Source: Archilochus colubris (taxonomy: Eukaryota > Chordata > Aves > Apodiformes > Trochilidae). Taken from it: 64,000 nt of DNA. This document shows positions 11,516 to 22,709 of the stretch, piece by piece. Made by a program: the position numbers and the translations under genes. A model generated the notes under the pieces. The model was not told the DNA's origin, ran no database searches, and saw nothing but the letters and a program-made list of their open reading frames with translations. The stretch's first letter is position 1; each line of letters opens with the position of its first letter. The DNA lies in assembly GCA_023079485.1 (NCBI GenBank), contig CM041083.1, positions 142,241,052 to 142,305,051 on the forward strand, in the 5' to 3' direction.

Positions 11516-13640
11516 TCAAGCAGGTATCTTCAAAACAGATTTTGTAATTGTTAATCACACTTCAGTATGCCACTTCATCTATGGGACTTCTGTAAAGTTG
11601 CCTTTTAAAAGCTGCCTGCACTTACACAAGGTGAAAATTACACACAGCTCATGGTGAAATGCAATTTTATGTGGACGTCTCTTCCTTGAGGCTGGAACTA
11701 TATTTGCCTTGCTGATCATTATCTAACACAAGAGATTTTTGCTGCAGACAAGAAATTATCTGAAAAGAATGAACCAGTTCCCCCAGCTGTCTTGTGAACA
11801 GTATGACGACAGGGTACCTGCTTAGTTGTGAGAGTCATATAAAGTGGCAAACATATACAGCATCTTGTCTCTGTTCTGAGTCACTGTTAATACCCTTTTC
11901 CTGAGTCAGAGGTATTTCTTTCTGTGTTGACTATGATATCCTCTCAGGCATGACACATTCATTTTAAAGATGTCCTCTAAAATCCTACAGCCTAAAGCTT
12001 CCTCTCCATCACTCCCCACAAATCCTTGAACTCCCAGAAGTCACAGAAGGTCAAGTACTTATGCCCCATGGCTTTGAATCCTACAAAAGAAGAGCAGGGC
12101 TAGAATGGTCTCAGGAGCTTTGCAGAAGATCATCCTTGAAGGCATTTGTGTGCAGGCCTGAGGCAGTGTGAAATTTCTGGAAAACACAGGTATCTGGTTG
12201 TCACTTGGCAAAAGTAAATTCCACTGAAGACAGAAGATATGTAAGGTAGATCAGCTTATCCTGGGATGAGCATTCCAGGTACACACTAATCAAATGTACT
12301 TGTGAGACTTTTGATCATTCACTGGAGATGAGTGTGTTGGTCCAGCCAACCTCTGTGTCAGTGCCTCTGTGAAAAAGCAATAAATCCTCCTTATTTACCT
12401 GTATACAATTTCCTTGTGGGTCAGATTACCATATCTTGTGGTTTCAGTGTAGGCACATCTCAAACATGTGATGTGCAAACTAAAACACACAAGTAGACTT
12501 TCAGTTCAACTCAGACTGCTTTACACTCCTTCAGAAAATGCTTTTACTCCAGATGAATGTGTCTCAAGCATAGCTGAGGCTTTTGTCTAAGCCCTTTGCT
12601 ATGAAGTTTCCAGTTCCACACAGGCTTAGGACCCCAGCATTCCTGTTTAAATTCTGGTCTTCACTGTCATTCAGCCTCAGTTTTCTCTGCTGTAATTTGG
12701 AAATAATGACCTTTTTTTTTTTTTTTTTCTGTAGGCAAAATGCCATGAAGAACTGCAGACTGCCAATCCTCATGTGCACTGTTTACAGTAAGGATATCTG
12801 CCCCCCACCTACAGAAAGGGCAAAAGCAACAGTTTGCAAGGCTCTATTCCCTGCCCTGCATCAGAGGAGCATGAGTCCTTGGGGAGATGCTCTTCAGGCA
12901 TTGCTCTGTGAGCAAATCCTCACCCATGAGCCCAGGAAGGATTCCTGCAGATGATGTGGCTGCCTGCAGTGTTATCCTTGCGTAACTGGTTTACAGAGGA
13001 GCTGTAGGGATATCAGTTCTGGGCTTAGGAATAGGAGACCAAAGCTAGCAGGACAGAGCTTGACCCCCATTTTACCCATCACCCCAGGTGAAGAGAAGGC
13101 TTACAGCCCCATGAGTGTTCCCACCCTACGGGGGACCTGGTGGGGGAACAAGCCTGGAATGCTCCATCCTGTGCCATTTCAGATGGGCTTTGTTGAAGAT
13201 TGGTGTCAGCAAGAGGTTGTGATTAGAGCATTCACTGGGACATAAATTATCAACACGAGGAACGAGTAAGAAGTCACTAACACAGCAAGAAAATCTTCCT
13301 GTGCCAAGACGAAGGTTTGCTGTGTTTAGCTCAGGGATTGCAGAGCTGTCAGAAACCCTCCTTCATTCTACCTAACTTACAAGTCTGGTGGGAAATACCT
13401 CCTAAGGTGGCAGAAAGACTGCACACAGGTTTGGCAAAACATTTTGCATGAAGCCACTAGTCCAGGAAACCATGTAAAACCAGGTTAAATGTCAGGGTCC
13501 ATTTTCAGCACCAATTTCCACAGATTCTTTAGATCAGTAACTGCAGTGAATACAGTCAACTTCCTTCTGGTTCCAGTCGTTTCAGAGACATATGTTTCTC
13601 CCCCTATGACACCTGACCTCCACAAAATGGAATAAAAAGG
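11516..13640. other. Unique non-coding sequence around a SINE remnant
   Basis: Outside the MIR-like segment and the poly-T at 12711-12729 there is no identified feature. The frame at 12583-12954 (123 codons, plus) reads through the SINE remnant and the poly-T (a run of Phe) and is therefore not a gene. Confidence 0.55.
12625..12712 (+). mobile_element. Probable MIR/CORE-type SINE remnant
   Basis: The segment AGCCTCAGTTTTCTC, CTGTAATTTGG and AAATAATGACC (12673-12711) matches the best-preserved part of MIR in sense orientation (GCCTCAGTTTCCTCATCTGTAAAATGGGGATAATA). The upstream CCAGCATTCCTGTTTAAATTCTGG is in the right place for the GGTTCGAATCC region. A 19-base poly-T immediately follows. This is the clearest of the four old SINE candidates here. 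Confidence 0.5.
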
Positions 13641-13822
13641 ATGTTCAATATGTTTTATTTCTTAGTGTGGGAACACCTGGTTATCAGTTGCACACCTGGT
13701 ATCAGGAATCGGTACTTGCCTCTTCTAGTAGTGATGCTCACATCAAACAGTGGCCTCAGAAAACCTTATGTTTACTGCTTTCATATTATGCCTATAAATT
13801 CAAATGAGCATTCCCTGTTGAA

Positions 13823-13896
13823 AAGCACAAGTCTGATTAAACTGAGATCAGTCCAGTATAAGCACAAGTCTGATTAAACTGAGATCAGTCCAGTAT
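13823..13896. repeat. 37-bp tandem duplication
   Basis: Two identical 37-bp copies, 13823-13859 and 13860-13896, each run from AAGCACAAGTCTGATT to AGATCAGTCCAGTAT. Perfect identity means the duplication is recent. The number of copies may vary between individuals. Confidence 0.9.
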
Positions 13897-14520
13897 TGTG
13901 ATCCTGCAATTAATTTATGGGTGAATAGATACTCAAGTGTTTGGGTTTGTTTTTTTTTTAATACTGCAGGTGCTTTCCTCTTCATTGACAAATACCAACT
14001 GATCTTAATTTACTTGCTATATTCTGCAGTGTTGCAGTTTGAACTCTCTTCTGACAGGACCAAGTTAGTCTCCTTTTTTAAACATGGTAATCTATGTGGG
14101 TGAAAACAGCAATGGGGAATTTCTGTGTGACACATTTAATAGTTCAAATGAAAAATAATTGAACACTTTGCAGCTCAAAAGTGGTTTATCACCATGGGTA
14201 TTGCAGTGTTTAGAGTTACTTAGTTTGACCATGTTAGAGCAAGAATGGATTGTTCAGTTGGGAAGCATATTATTTGTGGTCTATTTAGTCTGCTGTTTCT
14301 TCCAGAGAAAAAAATCCTCTTTATTCAGAGCAGAAAGCTCTACCCAAAATGTGTAGGGAGGGTAAATGCTTGCCATAATAAGCCCTTACCTAAGGTGAAA
14401 ACATTACTATTTTGAAAAACAAGATAATCTGGGACCCTGCCTACACTTACTGATTCCGAGCAAAAGTGACACTTAGGACCATCTTGGCTGCTAAATATTT
14501 TAAAATTCAGCCTTCCATCT

Positions 14521-14543
14521 TTTTTGTTGTTGTTATTGTTTTT
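14521..14543. repeat. TTG-rich simple repeat
   Basis: A short interrupted TTG trinucleotide tract lies immediately upstream of the 26-bp palindrome at 14555-14580. Confidence 0.7.
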
Positions 14544-14554
14544 GCCAATCTTCT

Positions 14555-14580
14555 GTGATCAGCTTCATGAAACTGATCAC
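14555..14580. other. 26-bp near-perfect palindrome
   Basis: GTGATCAG and CTGATCAC form the ends and TTCATGAA the centre. Only one pair (C at 14563 against A at 14572) breaks the symmetry. It is longer than expected by chance for a given site and could be a dimeric factor site or a fold-back. No RNA context is evident. Confidence 0.7.
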
Positions 14581-14929
14581 TTAACTGGGTATTTTATTAC
14601 CATGATGATAACAAGCTTTCAGTCAGGTCAGCATCCATTTTTTGACTTTGTTTTCTGACGCATTCCAGTGAAAGTTCATCAATGCTGTACAACAAGCCCC
14701 TGATTTGGGGGGCAGCATCCTGCAATTTCTATTTAAAATTATGCTAATATTCGTCACCCTAAGCAATGTTGGAACCCTCATCTTAAAAAAATGTCTCCCC
14801 TACCAACCCATAACTTTAAAAACCAATGCCTTTTGCACTGTGAGGGTCACGGGTTTGAGAGACTGTGTTCCTTGAAACAGCACTGAAGATGCCTAATCCA
14901 TTTTCTAGTCCTGGAATAATCAGATTAAA

Positions 14930-15260
14930 ATTCAAACATACCAAAGCCTAGCTTCCCACATGGAGGCAAGCACACAAACACCTCACAGCTACGCTGTAAC
15001 CAGCTGATTAGAAGCTGCTTTTATTTCTTTTATCACAAGTTTTGCTCAATTTTAACCCTGAGATTTGCTTTATAGGGAAGTGTCTGCATACCGCCTTCCT
15101 TTTGTCTCAACCAGAGGGTTTAATAGCTAAAGTAACTGAAAAGGACTAGCACCAGAAAGGCTTTGGTTACCAGAGTAACCGTAAAAACAGACCCCAGTCT
15201 CCATGGCAAAGAGAAAAGCTATTTGCTGCAGCCTTTTCAGACCTTGAACAGACACTGACA
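14930..15260. promoter_or_regulatory. Candidate regulatory element with two RFX X-box-like sites
   Basis: GTTACCAGAGTAAC (15166-15179) fits the X-box consensus GTNRCC-N(0-3)-RGYAAC exactly. GTCTCCATGGCAAA (15197-15210) fits it with mismatches. The starts are 31 bp apart, about three helical turns. Upstream lie CAGCTGATTAG and TTTTATCACAAG cores. RFX proteins bind X-boxes in ciliary and neural gene control regions. Motifs are read directly; enhancer activity and target are inferred. Confidence 0.4.
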
Positions 15261-17340
15261 GTTTTCCTATAATCAGTGCAGATTATTTGTAGCAACTAAC
15301 TATATTATAATGTTAACTGTAGGAGGTCTTTGAAAATATGCAGTGAAAAATAGGAAATAAATATAAGGGGGTTTCTTTCTAGGTTAGGTGTGACTATATC
15401 ATATTTTAAAACAATAACATAAATCAATCAAACGTTGTCTTCCATTGAAACCACCTCCTTCGTAAGGTTTCGCCTCCCTTTTTGTTTTGCTTTAAATTTT
15501 CTGTGGTAAATCTGTGTCTTTTGGAGTGTTTAAACACCAAGCATCCTATTGAAGAAGTTCTTATGACAAATGTATATGCTACAGTATTATTCCATGCTGC
15601 CTTCGCCTGTTTTTCCAAATACTATACATCAATGATGCTTTATCTTATCTGAGTTACTTGGTAGCTGATTCTTCCTGGTGTCTGCTTAAAATTGCAGAAT
15701 ATATATTTTTACAAAGATCTCTGTAATTCATAGGTCTACAAACCCTGCAATACAATTACCTGAATTACCAGTGCACATTGTAAGTGCTCCTTGTGGCTAA
15801 TCATTCTGTCCTCAGTGAATTGCCTGGCTTGCCAGTGGCTTATTCTCTGGTACTGCACTGCTCAGTCTCTGTCCTCCAAACCAATGTCTGTGAGCAGAGT
15901 CAGTAATTCCACTATGAGTTATGATGAAACTTAAGTCTTTGCCAATTTTAACTTTATCTGCTTAAATAGCTGATGATTGCACTGCAGGGAGATACACTAC
16001 ACCTTACTTCCCAGGTAGCTTAGTTTCAAAAGGCAAATTTAAAGTGAGGACTCATTCTGCGTTTTAACGAGTGAGTTAAAAACATGAAGAATAAAGAAAG
16101 CAAATATTTAGAAGAACAGCTAATTTTCAAATGTGTATGTGCATATCTAAACCAATGCCAAAACTATGCACAGCAGCTAAGGTAAAGGAGTGCTAGGGGG
16201 AATAAAATAAAATTATTTTACTTAACCTATTCTGGATTTTATAAGCAATATTAACTTTAAATATATGTATTTAAAAATGGCAGTAAAAATATGCAGTATG
16301 TGCAACATACGTAGCTGTGGATACTTGTTTACATAATACAGATATTAATTAGGTTAAATTGAAATATACAAAACATACAAAAAACCAAACTAGAAAATTA
16401 AATTCACTTAATAAAATATGCCAAAAATTGTATTGCAAAACCAAATTCAAATGCAAAATGTTTTTATACAAAATAAAACAGCTATGTTAATTATGTTGAG
16501 CTTATTCCTCCTTGTCTGTGTGTGTACTGTAGAGAAGCAAAAAATTTTCTAACAAATAGAAACAAATTTATTGCCTGATACCTGTCACGTCAAAAGGAAG
16601 AAAGCTTTTATCACCTTGTATAATGTCTTTACTTTAAAGGAAACTGAGGCAAAGGTCTTTTTGCCTGAGGCCACAAAGCTTTGAATACTAAACCTAGGGA
16701 GAGGACTCAGCACACTGAGACACCCACAGCAGGGCCCAGGATATAATTTTTCACCTTTCCTATGAAAAGCCATATTTAAAAGTGTCTTCTGTGTTTTGCT
16801 GTTGAAATTAAAGGCCTGCAATTCTGTGAGCTCAAACAGATATTTTTCTGGAACCAGGTGTTGGGAGAGCAGTGATGGAAGGGTTGGATCACTCCTCTTT
16901 GGAATCAGGATGTATGTTTTCAACCAAAGGCATTTTCACTCAAATTAAAACAAGGGAACTTTATTAAGGGATAAGAAGCAGAGTTTACTGGAGCAAAATC
17001 TAGAGCAGTGAGACCACAATCTGTGTTACCAGTTTGTCTTAAAAATGGCATCCTCAAATGCTAGACAAAAACAAACAAAAAATATTCATTATTAAAATCT
17101 CAGTTTACTGAGATTTCAGTTTACTCTTTTCTGGTAAAATATTATCCTCTGTGGTTCAAACGGGAACAGATTGAGGAGATTTAGAGCCAGAAGAAGGAGA
17201 GCCAGAAAATACTAGTTCTTCTGAAATGACAGGCCTATGTACATGGGTTGGAAGTTGATGGAAGAAAAAGCATTAAGGAAAAGTAGACAGAATAGGCAAA
17301 AATGGGGGTCCTACCACTCTAGAATGTGGAAGACATGTAT
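15261..17340. other. AT-rich unique non-coding sequence
   Basis: Long A/T-rich interval, especially 16190-16490, with no gene. A MIR-like remnant lies at 16628-16745. Short frames at 15424-15618 and 16585-16923 (minus) have no recognisable content. Confidence 0.6.
16628..16745 (-). mobile_element. Probable MIR/CORE-type SINE remnant
   Basis: On the plus strand ACTTTAAAGGAAACTGAGGC, then TTTTTGCCTGAGGCCACAAAGC and later GGGCCCAGG follow the antisense MIR order (TTTTACAGATGAGGAAACTGAGGCA...TTGCCCAAGGTCACACAGC...CCCAGG). The GGAAACTGAGGCA block is the diagnostic part. The copy is diverged and truncated at both ends. Confidence 0.5.
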
Positions 17341-17420
17341 CATAGAATCGTGATCATGATCATAGAATCATAGAATCATAGAATCATAGAATCGACCTCA
17401 GAGATCATCAAGTCCAACCT
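17341..17420 (-). mobile_element. CR1 LINE 3' tail, internally deleted
   Basis: Four perfect tandem CATAGAAT units (17361-17392) are the reverse complement of the ATTCTATG repeat that ends CR1 elements. GACCTCAGAGATCATCAAGT and CCAACC follow. Compared with the copy at 20984, about 17-18 bp (the TGGCTGGGTTGGAAGGG part) is missing between tail and body. The element lies on the minus strand and is severely 5'-truncated, so there is no coding capacity. An extra CATAGAATC at 17341 suggests slippage in the tail. Confidence 0.85.
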
Positions 17421-18554
17421 TTATATAACTTCATAACCTCCTGCAAAACCTCTTGTCTATTCTAGATGACTGCTTCTCTCCAGTGCCACAACTCCTCTTA
17501 GAGCATTTTGGAAGTCCTCAAGTTAGAGTTCCTGCAGCAGGCTGCTAGACCAATCTGCAGGCATCTGAACTTCAGGTCCCTGTTCCAATGAACACCTGTA
17601 GCCAGAGAGGTACATCCAGGAGAGCTAAGAGCCAGCAAGGTAGCCTGGTTTGCCTGTGGGAGACTGGCAAAGCAGACAATGGAAACAATTTCCTACACTC
17701 CAGTTAGCTGCCTGGATGGATATGAGGCCATTGGCTGCTCTGAAGTCTTGCTTCTTTTCTTCTCCTGGTGTTTATTGGAACTTCTGGGGAATCTCAAAAA
17801 GTGTTAAGAGAACTTGTGCCAAGTCTCAAGACAAGTGAAGGTCACATTCAGTTCTACTACAGGAAACTTGCTGCTGCACCAGTGTATCCTAGAATACAGG
17901 AAAACGTCTTCTGACTGGTAAGATAAAACTAAAAAAGTTGTGACCCAAGCTAGTACTTTAAATTGGTCCTCCAGAGTATAAAAAGGTAGCTGTACCTCAC
18001 CAGATGCCTTTTCTATATGGATTATGGATCTTTTTTCTGTTACATGCTGAAATAAGTCTCTTGAAGATAAAAGACAAATGTAAAAACAAGTCCATAACAG
18101 ATAAAATATAATGTTGAATTCTAAGTATAATGATGAGCACTCCTGATGCCCTTTATATATTTAAAATTGCCATTCACTTGCATTGAATGTAATTCATGCT
18201 ATTTTTCCAAAGTATAATCCCACAAGGGTTTTGACCAAACAAAAATGCTCTAATGACTGCAAATGGTTCAAATATTCTGTCCAGTGAGTTGAAGTTAAGT
18301 GATAAAAGTTTCCATGTTAAAAGAAATAATAAGTGGAATTTCACACATATTATAGTAATTGTGAAGCATCCAATTTACATAGAAATAATGTAAAAGAATT
18401 CTGACCATGATGGTTTAAGTGAATCATTACATGCATCGCTGATACATTTAGAAAACTGCAGCATGCCAGGTATGTTTCTTTTAGCATAATAAGTCTTGTA
18501 ATGGAGCCTTTAAAAGCCTTAAATGTATAGTTAGATTAACCTTTCTGTTTGGAT

Positions 18555-18593
18555 TAAAAAAAGGGAAGAAGAAGAAAAAGAAGAAGAAGAAAA
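18555..18593. repeat. (GAA)n polypurine tract
   Basis: GAAGAAGAAGAAAAAGAAGA-type sequence of about 38 bp. All-purine strands can form triplexes, but at this length it is an ordinary microsatellite. Confidence 0.85.
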
Positions 18594-19627
18594 CAGATAA
18601 TCATTAAATAGCCAATTAAACCAACATTCATTTCCCTTCCCGAGTTGGTATCGTTTCTTTCCACTGTCCCTCTCTCCACTAAACGTTATGCTGTTTACAC
18701 TGTGCTCACATTTAAATACTTTTGCTGTGCTAATGTATTTTAGTTCCACAGGAGTTCACTCCTTCTCTCTTGGATCAGTTGCAGGTCAGGGCAGTACCCA
18801 GGTACTCAAGAGCAGCAGGCATCCCTAGCTGGCTGTGATGCATGGACTGACACCAGAATTCACCTGCAGGGTCTAAGGACTCAGACTTCAGGTGGAGAAA
18901 GGCCTTTGCCTCTACAAATTGCACCATAGGTAAGCAAGAGCAAAATAAGCTGTGTCTATCTCCAGGAGTCATCACCTAAAGGAGCCAAAACACATTTTCA
19001 ACAGAAGTCATGGGAAAAGGATTTTGACCGGGAAAAGTTAAAGACCTAAAATTTGTTAATGGTGTTGTGTATGTTTTCAGGGCTTTTAAAAATTATTAAT
19101 CCTATTCTTGCCTTTTTAACACCTTCTTTTCAGTTTTAGACTCTGCCTTTGTATGGGGTTTTGCTTGTTTATTTTTTTAAATGAAAAAGGTTTTCCTGGT
19201 GCTATTAAAGATGCACTGAAGACAGTAATTGAAACAAATAAATCAATTCCATATTCCAAAGAAGTGGATTTTTACCATCACTACTACAGAGCTCAGAAAA
19301 AAAACACAAGATCTTAAATTACATGTGAAGAAATTGACCGTCACATTGGCAGTCCATGAATATCAGACCTCCCAGACTGTTTCACCCCTATTTGGGTTTT
19401 TTCCTTGTGTGGTCTGTGATTATCACACCATTTGTCTTTTCTGTTTCCTTCAGACCTCAAGGGATTGCAAAATAATACAGATCCCAGAAACAGACTTGGA
19501 TTGAATATGATTCTTTCCAATAGAGAGTTCAAACAGCTAAAGAGGGTCACAGAATCAATATGCTCAAAAAAAAAAAAAAAAGGGCATTTCAGAGAGAAAC
19601 TCAGTTAGGATGCGAGGGGAAAAAGCA

Positions 19628-19815
19628 GCTGTTCTCCCCTCTTCACCTTCACCCTTCTGCTGTTGCTGCTGCCCTTCTCTTTCCCATTTCCCTCCCTTTT
19701 GGAACCTGCTTTCCATTCTCTGTTTTTGTGTACCCCTCCTCCTGCAGCTAAGCCCTCTCCCTTGCCTGCTGCTGTTCTTTCCCAATGCTGGCTCCTTCCC
19801 CTGCCTCCAGCTTGT
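19628..19815. repeat. Pyrimidine-rich low-complexity stretch
   Basis: A CT-rich run with CTGCTGTTGCTGCTGCCC and several CCCTCC/TTTCCC blocks. It gives open frames on both strands (for example 19564-19827 minus), which explains those frames without a gene. It ends upstream of the poly-A at 19890. Confidence 0.7.
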
Positions 19816-19889
19816 GTAGCTCTGCATGCTAATTCACAGGCCTGAGATTACAGATAGACTTGAGGTTTAAAAGACTCTCACATTCCCTG

Positions 19890-19914
19890 AAAAAAAAAAA
19901 AAAAAAAAAAAAAA
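19890..19914. repeat. Poly-A, 25 bases
   Basis: An uninterrupted run of 25 A. The preceding sequence does not look like a processed transcript, and avian CR1 does not normally make poly-A retrocopies, so this is called a simple homopolymer. Confidence 0.85.
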
Positions 19915-20983
19915 GCAAACATGCTGACAACTTTCCATTATACCTTGTACTTTTTAGAGGTAAAATTTGAGCAGGATGGAGAACTACGTAGAGGGACATT
20001 AATTATAGCAAAGCCAAGACCCTGCAAGGTGGTAGATTTTTAATAATTTCAAGTAAATACAGGACAAAGAAAAAAAAAACAAGCAACCCAAACTGATACT
20101 GCAACAGATAACTGTACAAGTGAATTGGTCCAAGGTTGTTTATTCATGGTTCACTCCATGGCTGGGGGTGTAAAAGCAGTGATGCTTCCTTCAAACCACT
20201 CCTACTGCAAATAAAACCTTAAAATGCAACAGACAATTCTATGACAACTTTTTTTTATTTTTTATTTTTTTAGCCTCTATTGACAGATAGGAGCAATATT
20301 TATTTACCTGCTGTTGTATTAATTTTTTTTTCTCTAGTAAGGTAATCCATGACAATTACCACTGAGTGTGCTCCACATACTGAGGTACAAATGCAGGAAA
20401 CTTCACAGTATCATCTCTGCCTTCATAAAGCATCAGGTTGAACCTGTCATTTGCCAGCCCCAAAATGAGTGTGGAGGAGAACACAGAGCAAAGCAATATG
20501 CAAGACTGAACACTTTTAGTCTCAAGGGTGTCCTGAACTGTCAGCAGCATATTTACAGCAGAGTTACAAACAGAGCCTCTCTTCTGGAGCCTCACTGGAG
20601 AAAAGACATGGCTGAGAAATGCAGACCTGCTGTGAGATCCACCTGGGGCTCCAAATTCCATTCTCCAGGGCACAGATGACCTTCAGGAGCCAAGCTACAT
20701 CAGGCAGCCTACTACAAATCTCTTGGCCCAGCTAAGGCACCTGAAATACATAATATTAGAGGTCCATGCTGGGCAGCTGTATCCATCCTTGTTGAATTTA
20801 AGTTTTCACAGTATCTCAGAGTTTGAATTTCCACAGCAAAGGAAATTTCAGAGCCACCCTGTTTGAAAACTAGTGTGAATTCAACCAGTGCTACTGAAAG
20901 CCAGAAGCACCTCTGAGAAATAGTCACAGACTAATCCAGAATTATTGAGGATGTGAGGCTTGCAGCAGCCAGGCTGAGATACT

Positions 20984-21140
20984 TAGAATCATAGAATTGA
21001 ATCATAGAATTGGCTGGGTTGGAAGGGACCTCAGAGATCATCGAGTCCAACCCTTTTACCACCGTTGCGGTTGCTAGACCATGGCACTGAGTGCCACATC
21101 CAGTCTCTTTTTAAATATCTCCAGGGACGGAGAATCCATC
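20984..21140 (-). mobile_element. CR1 LINE 3' end, 5'-truncated
   Basis: CATAGAAT-type tail units (20984-21012) are followed by GGGTTGGAAGGGACCTCAGA, GATCATCGAGTCCAACCC, CTAGACCATGGCACTGAGTG, CCACATCCAGTCTCTTTTTA and CTCCAGGGACGGAGAATCC. This is the standard antisense view of an avian CR1 3' untranslated end. Only about 150 bp remains, with no reverse transcriptase. It is clearly less decayed than the copy at 17341. Both insertions lie in the same orientation. Confidence 0.95.
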
Positions 21141-21426
21141 TTAGTTGAGCTTTAAAGAGTTAAGGGAGCAGGCAAGTTTCCTGAGCTTGCCTGTGCATAG
21201 AGTGATACCTATGGCAGTGGCAAACTGATATGGGTCAGTCTCATTCTTTCTGCAGAGACTACACAGGATAATCAAGCTGGCCAGTTCAATTCAGTGACTC
21301 TGAAGGACAGGGCTGGCACAGAAGCTCAGAGCTCTGGGTTATCACAAGCTATTCCTTGATCAGAGGTTGGACACAACCAGCTACAGCATGAAGTAGTCAC
21401 CAAAACAGGACAACATTGCTGTAACT

Positions 21427-21442
21427 TATCATATATATGATA
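21427..21442. other. 16-bp perfect palindrome with inverted GATA cores
   Basis: TATCATATATATGATA is fully self-complementary and places two GATA cores tail to tail. Chance formation is plausible in AT-rich DNA. Confidence 0.6.
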
Positions 21443-22663
21443 CAGCAGCTCAAAAGACAGTATCAGAGATTATTTCAGAATAGAAGACATTTTCTTCCTG
21501 TTCCTTTCATTCTTGAGAGGGTAAAAATCTGACAAAACCCTCTCCTTTCCCAGACTGTGAACAAGGACACCAAATGCCACCCACAGAAGCAAAAGATCTA
21601 AGGGCTGCACACAGACAATTACAAGAGATGTAGCAGAAAGGAAGGGTTTGTACACTGCTCTGCTGTGCAGTGCCAATTCCCCAAGCCTCAAACCAAAGGA
21701 GGGCTCCAGCACTTTCCTGATTCCATGTGTGAATATTTCTGCTGACCTGCAGACCATTCCTGCTCCACTTTTTGTGCTAAGTGCATGTTTGTAGCAGTGT
21801 CCCATAAGATGTGACTGTGCTGAGAGTCATTCCTATGATTTTTCGTAGAGCAAATTGTGAAAGATGAGCTGGAGACTGAAACAGCTTTTCTTTCAGAGAT
21901 TCCAGCTGGTGACTGAAAGTTTCTTGTAACCTTATGAGCAAAAAAGGGAAGTTCAGGAATGTGTTCCATGGTGAAGATGTCAGAGAACATGATATTTTAA
22001 GAAGAATTTTAAGAGAACATGATAGATTCCACTGGTATGTAGCATTAAAAACTATCCTTTCGTGAGACACTTAATTGTTGTTGGTGTCATACTTTACATG
22101 TTCTCTGTTGTCACAGACTACCTGTGTTAACTGATGTAAAAAAAAAATCTATTTAAAAGCTTTGAAAAAATGTACTGAAAAAGATGCTACATGGGAAAAG
22201 GAATGTGTTTTATAGATATAGGTAGAACATACCTTTTCTGTCACTTAAATATCCAATAATACAGCTTAGAAGAAAAAAAATTTGCAGTAACTACACCAAG
22301 GGGAACATCAGATTTTAACAGACACTAGGAGTTACCTAATGTAACTCTGTGTGCTGGGGATATGTGTAAGCCTGAGAACCAGAAGTGATTACAGTAATGT
22401 TATCTTTTTAGCAATGGACAAAAAGGGTAAACACTGACAGAAATATACCAGAAAGCACAGGGGAACAGTGTATTTAATCATTTCTATCACGTTTTGATAG
22501 AAAGTCATAGAAATATTTCATTTTTTAAAGGATTCATTCTTATTGAAGTAAAATATTTCAAGAAATACTTTAAATATCTCAAAAGCCTTTTCAGAAGGAA
22601 ATTTTGGCATTTTTCTAATGTGTGCTAAAAGTGAATCTTAACAAGAGGAAACATTTCCCATGG

Positions 22664-22709
22664 AAAAAAAAAAAGAAAAAGAAAAAAAGAAAAGAAAAGC
22701 AAAAAAATA
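22664..22709. repeat. A/G-rich polypurine tract
   Basis: About 46 bp of runs of A broken by single G (AAAAAGAAAAAG-type), a degenerate homopolymer. Confidence 0.85.

Larger units (their letters stand above)
17421..20983. other. Unique non-coding sequence with purine and pyrimidine tracts
   Basis: No gene is supported. The 17650-17838 frame and its neighbours show no domain. The notable content is low-complexity: a GAA tract (18555-18593), a 16-A run (19566-19581), a pyrimidine-rich stretch (19628-19815) and a 25-A run (19890-19914). Overlapping frames on both strands in 20356-20679 are about 100 codons each, a chance effect of low stop density. Confidence 0.6.

Noticed and set aside
19564..19845. 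Several overlapping frames with Pro/Leu/Phe-rich residues
   Set aside because: They are produced by a pyrimidine-rich low-complexity stretch.
19890..19914. 25-A run as the tail of a processed pseudogene
   Set aside because: Preceding sequence has no transcript-like or coding similarity and no flanking duplication was found.
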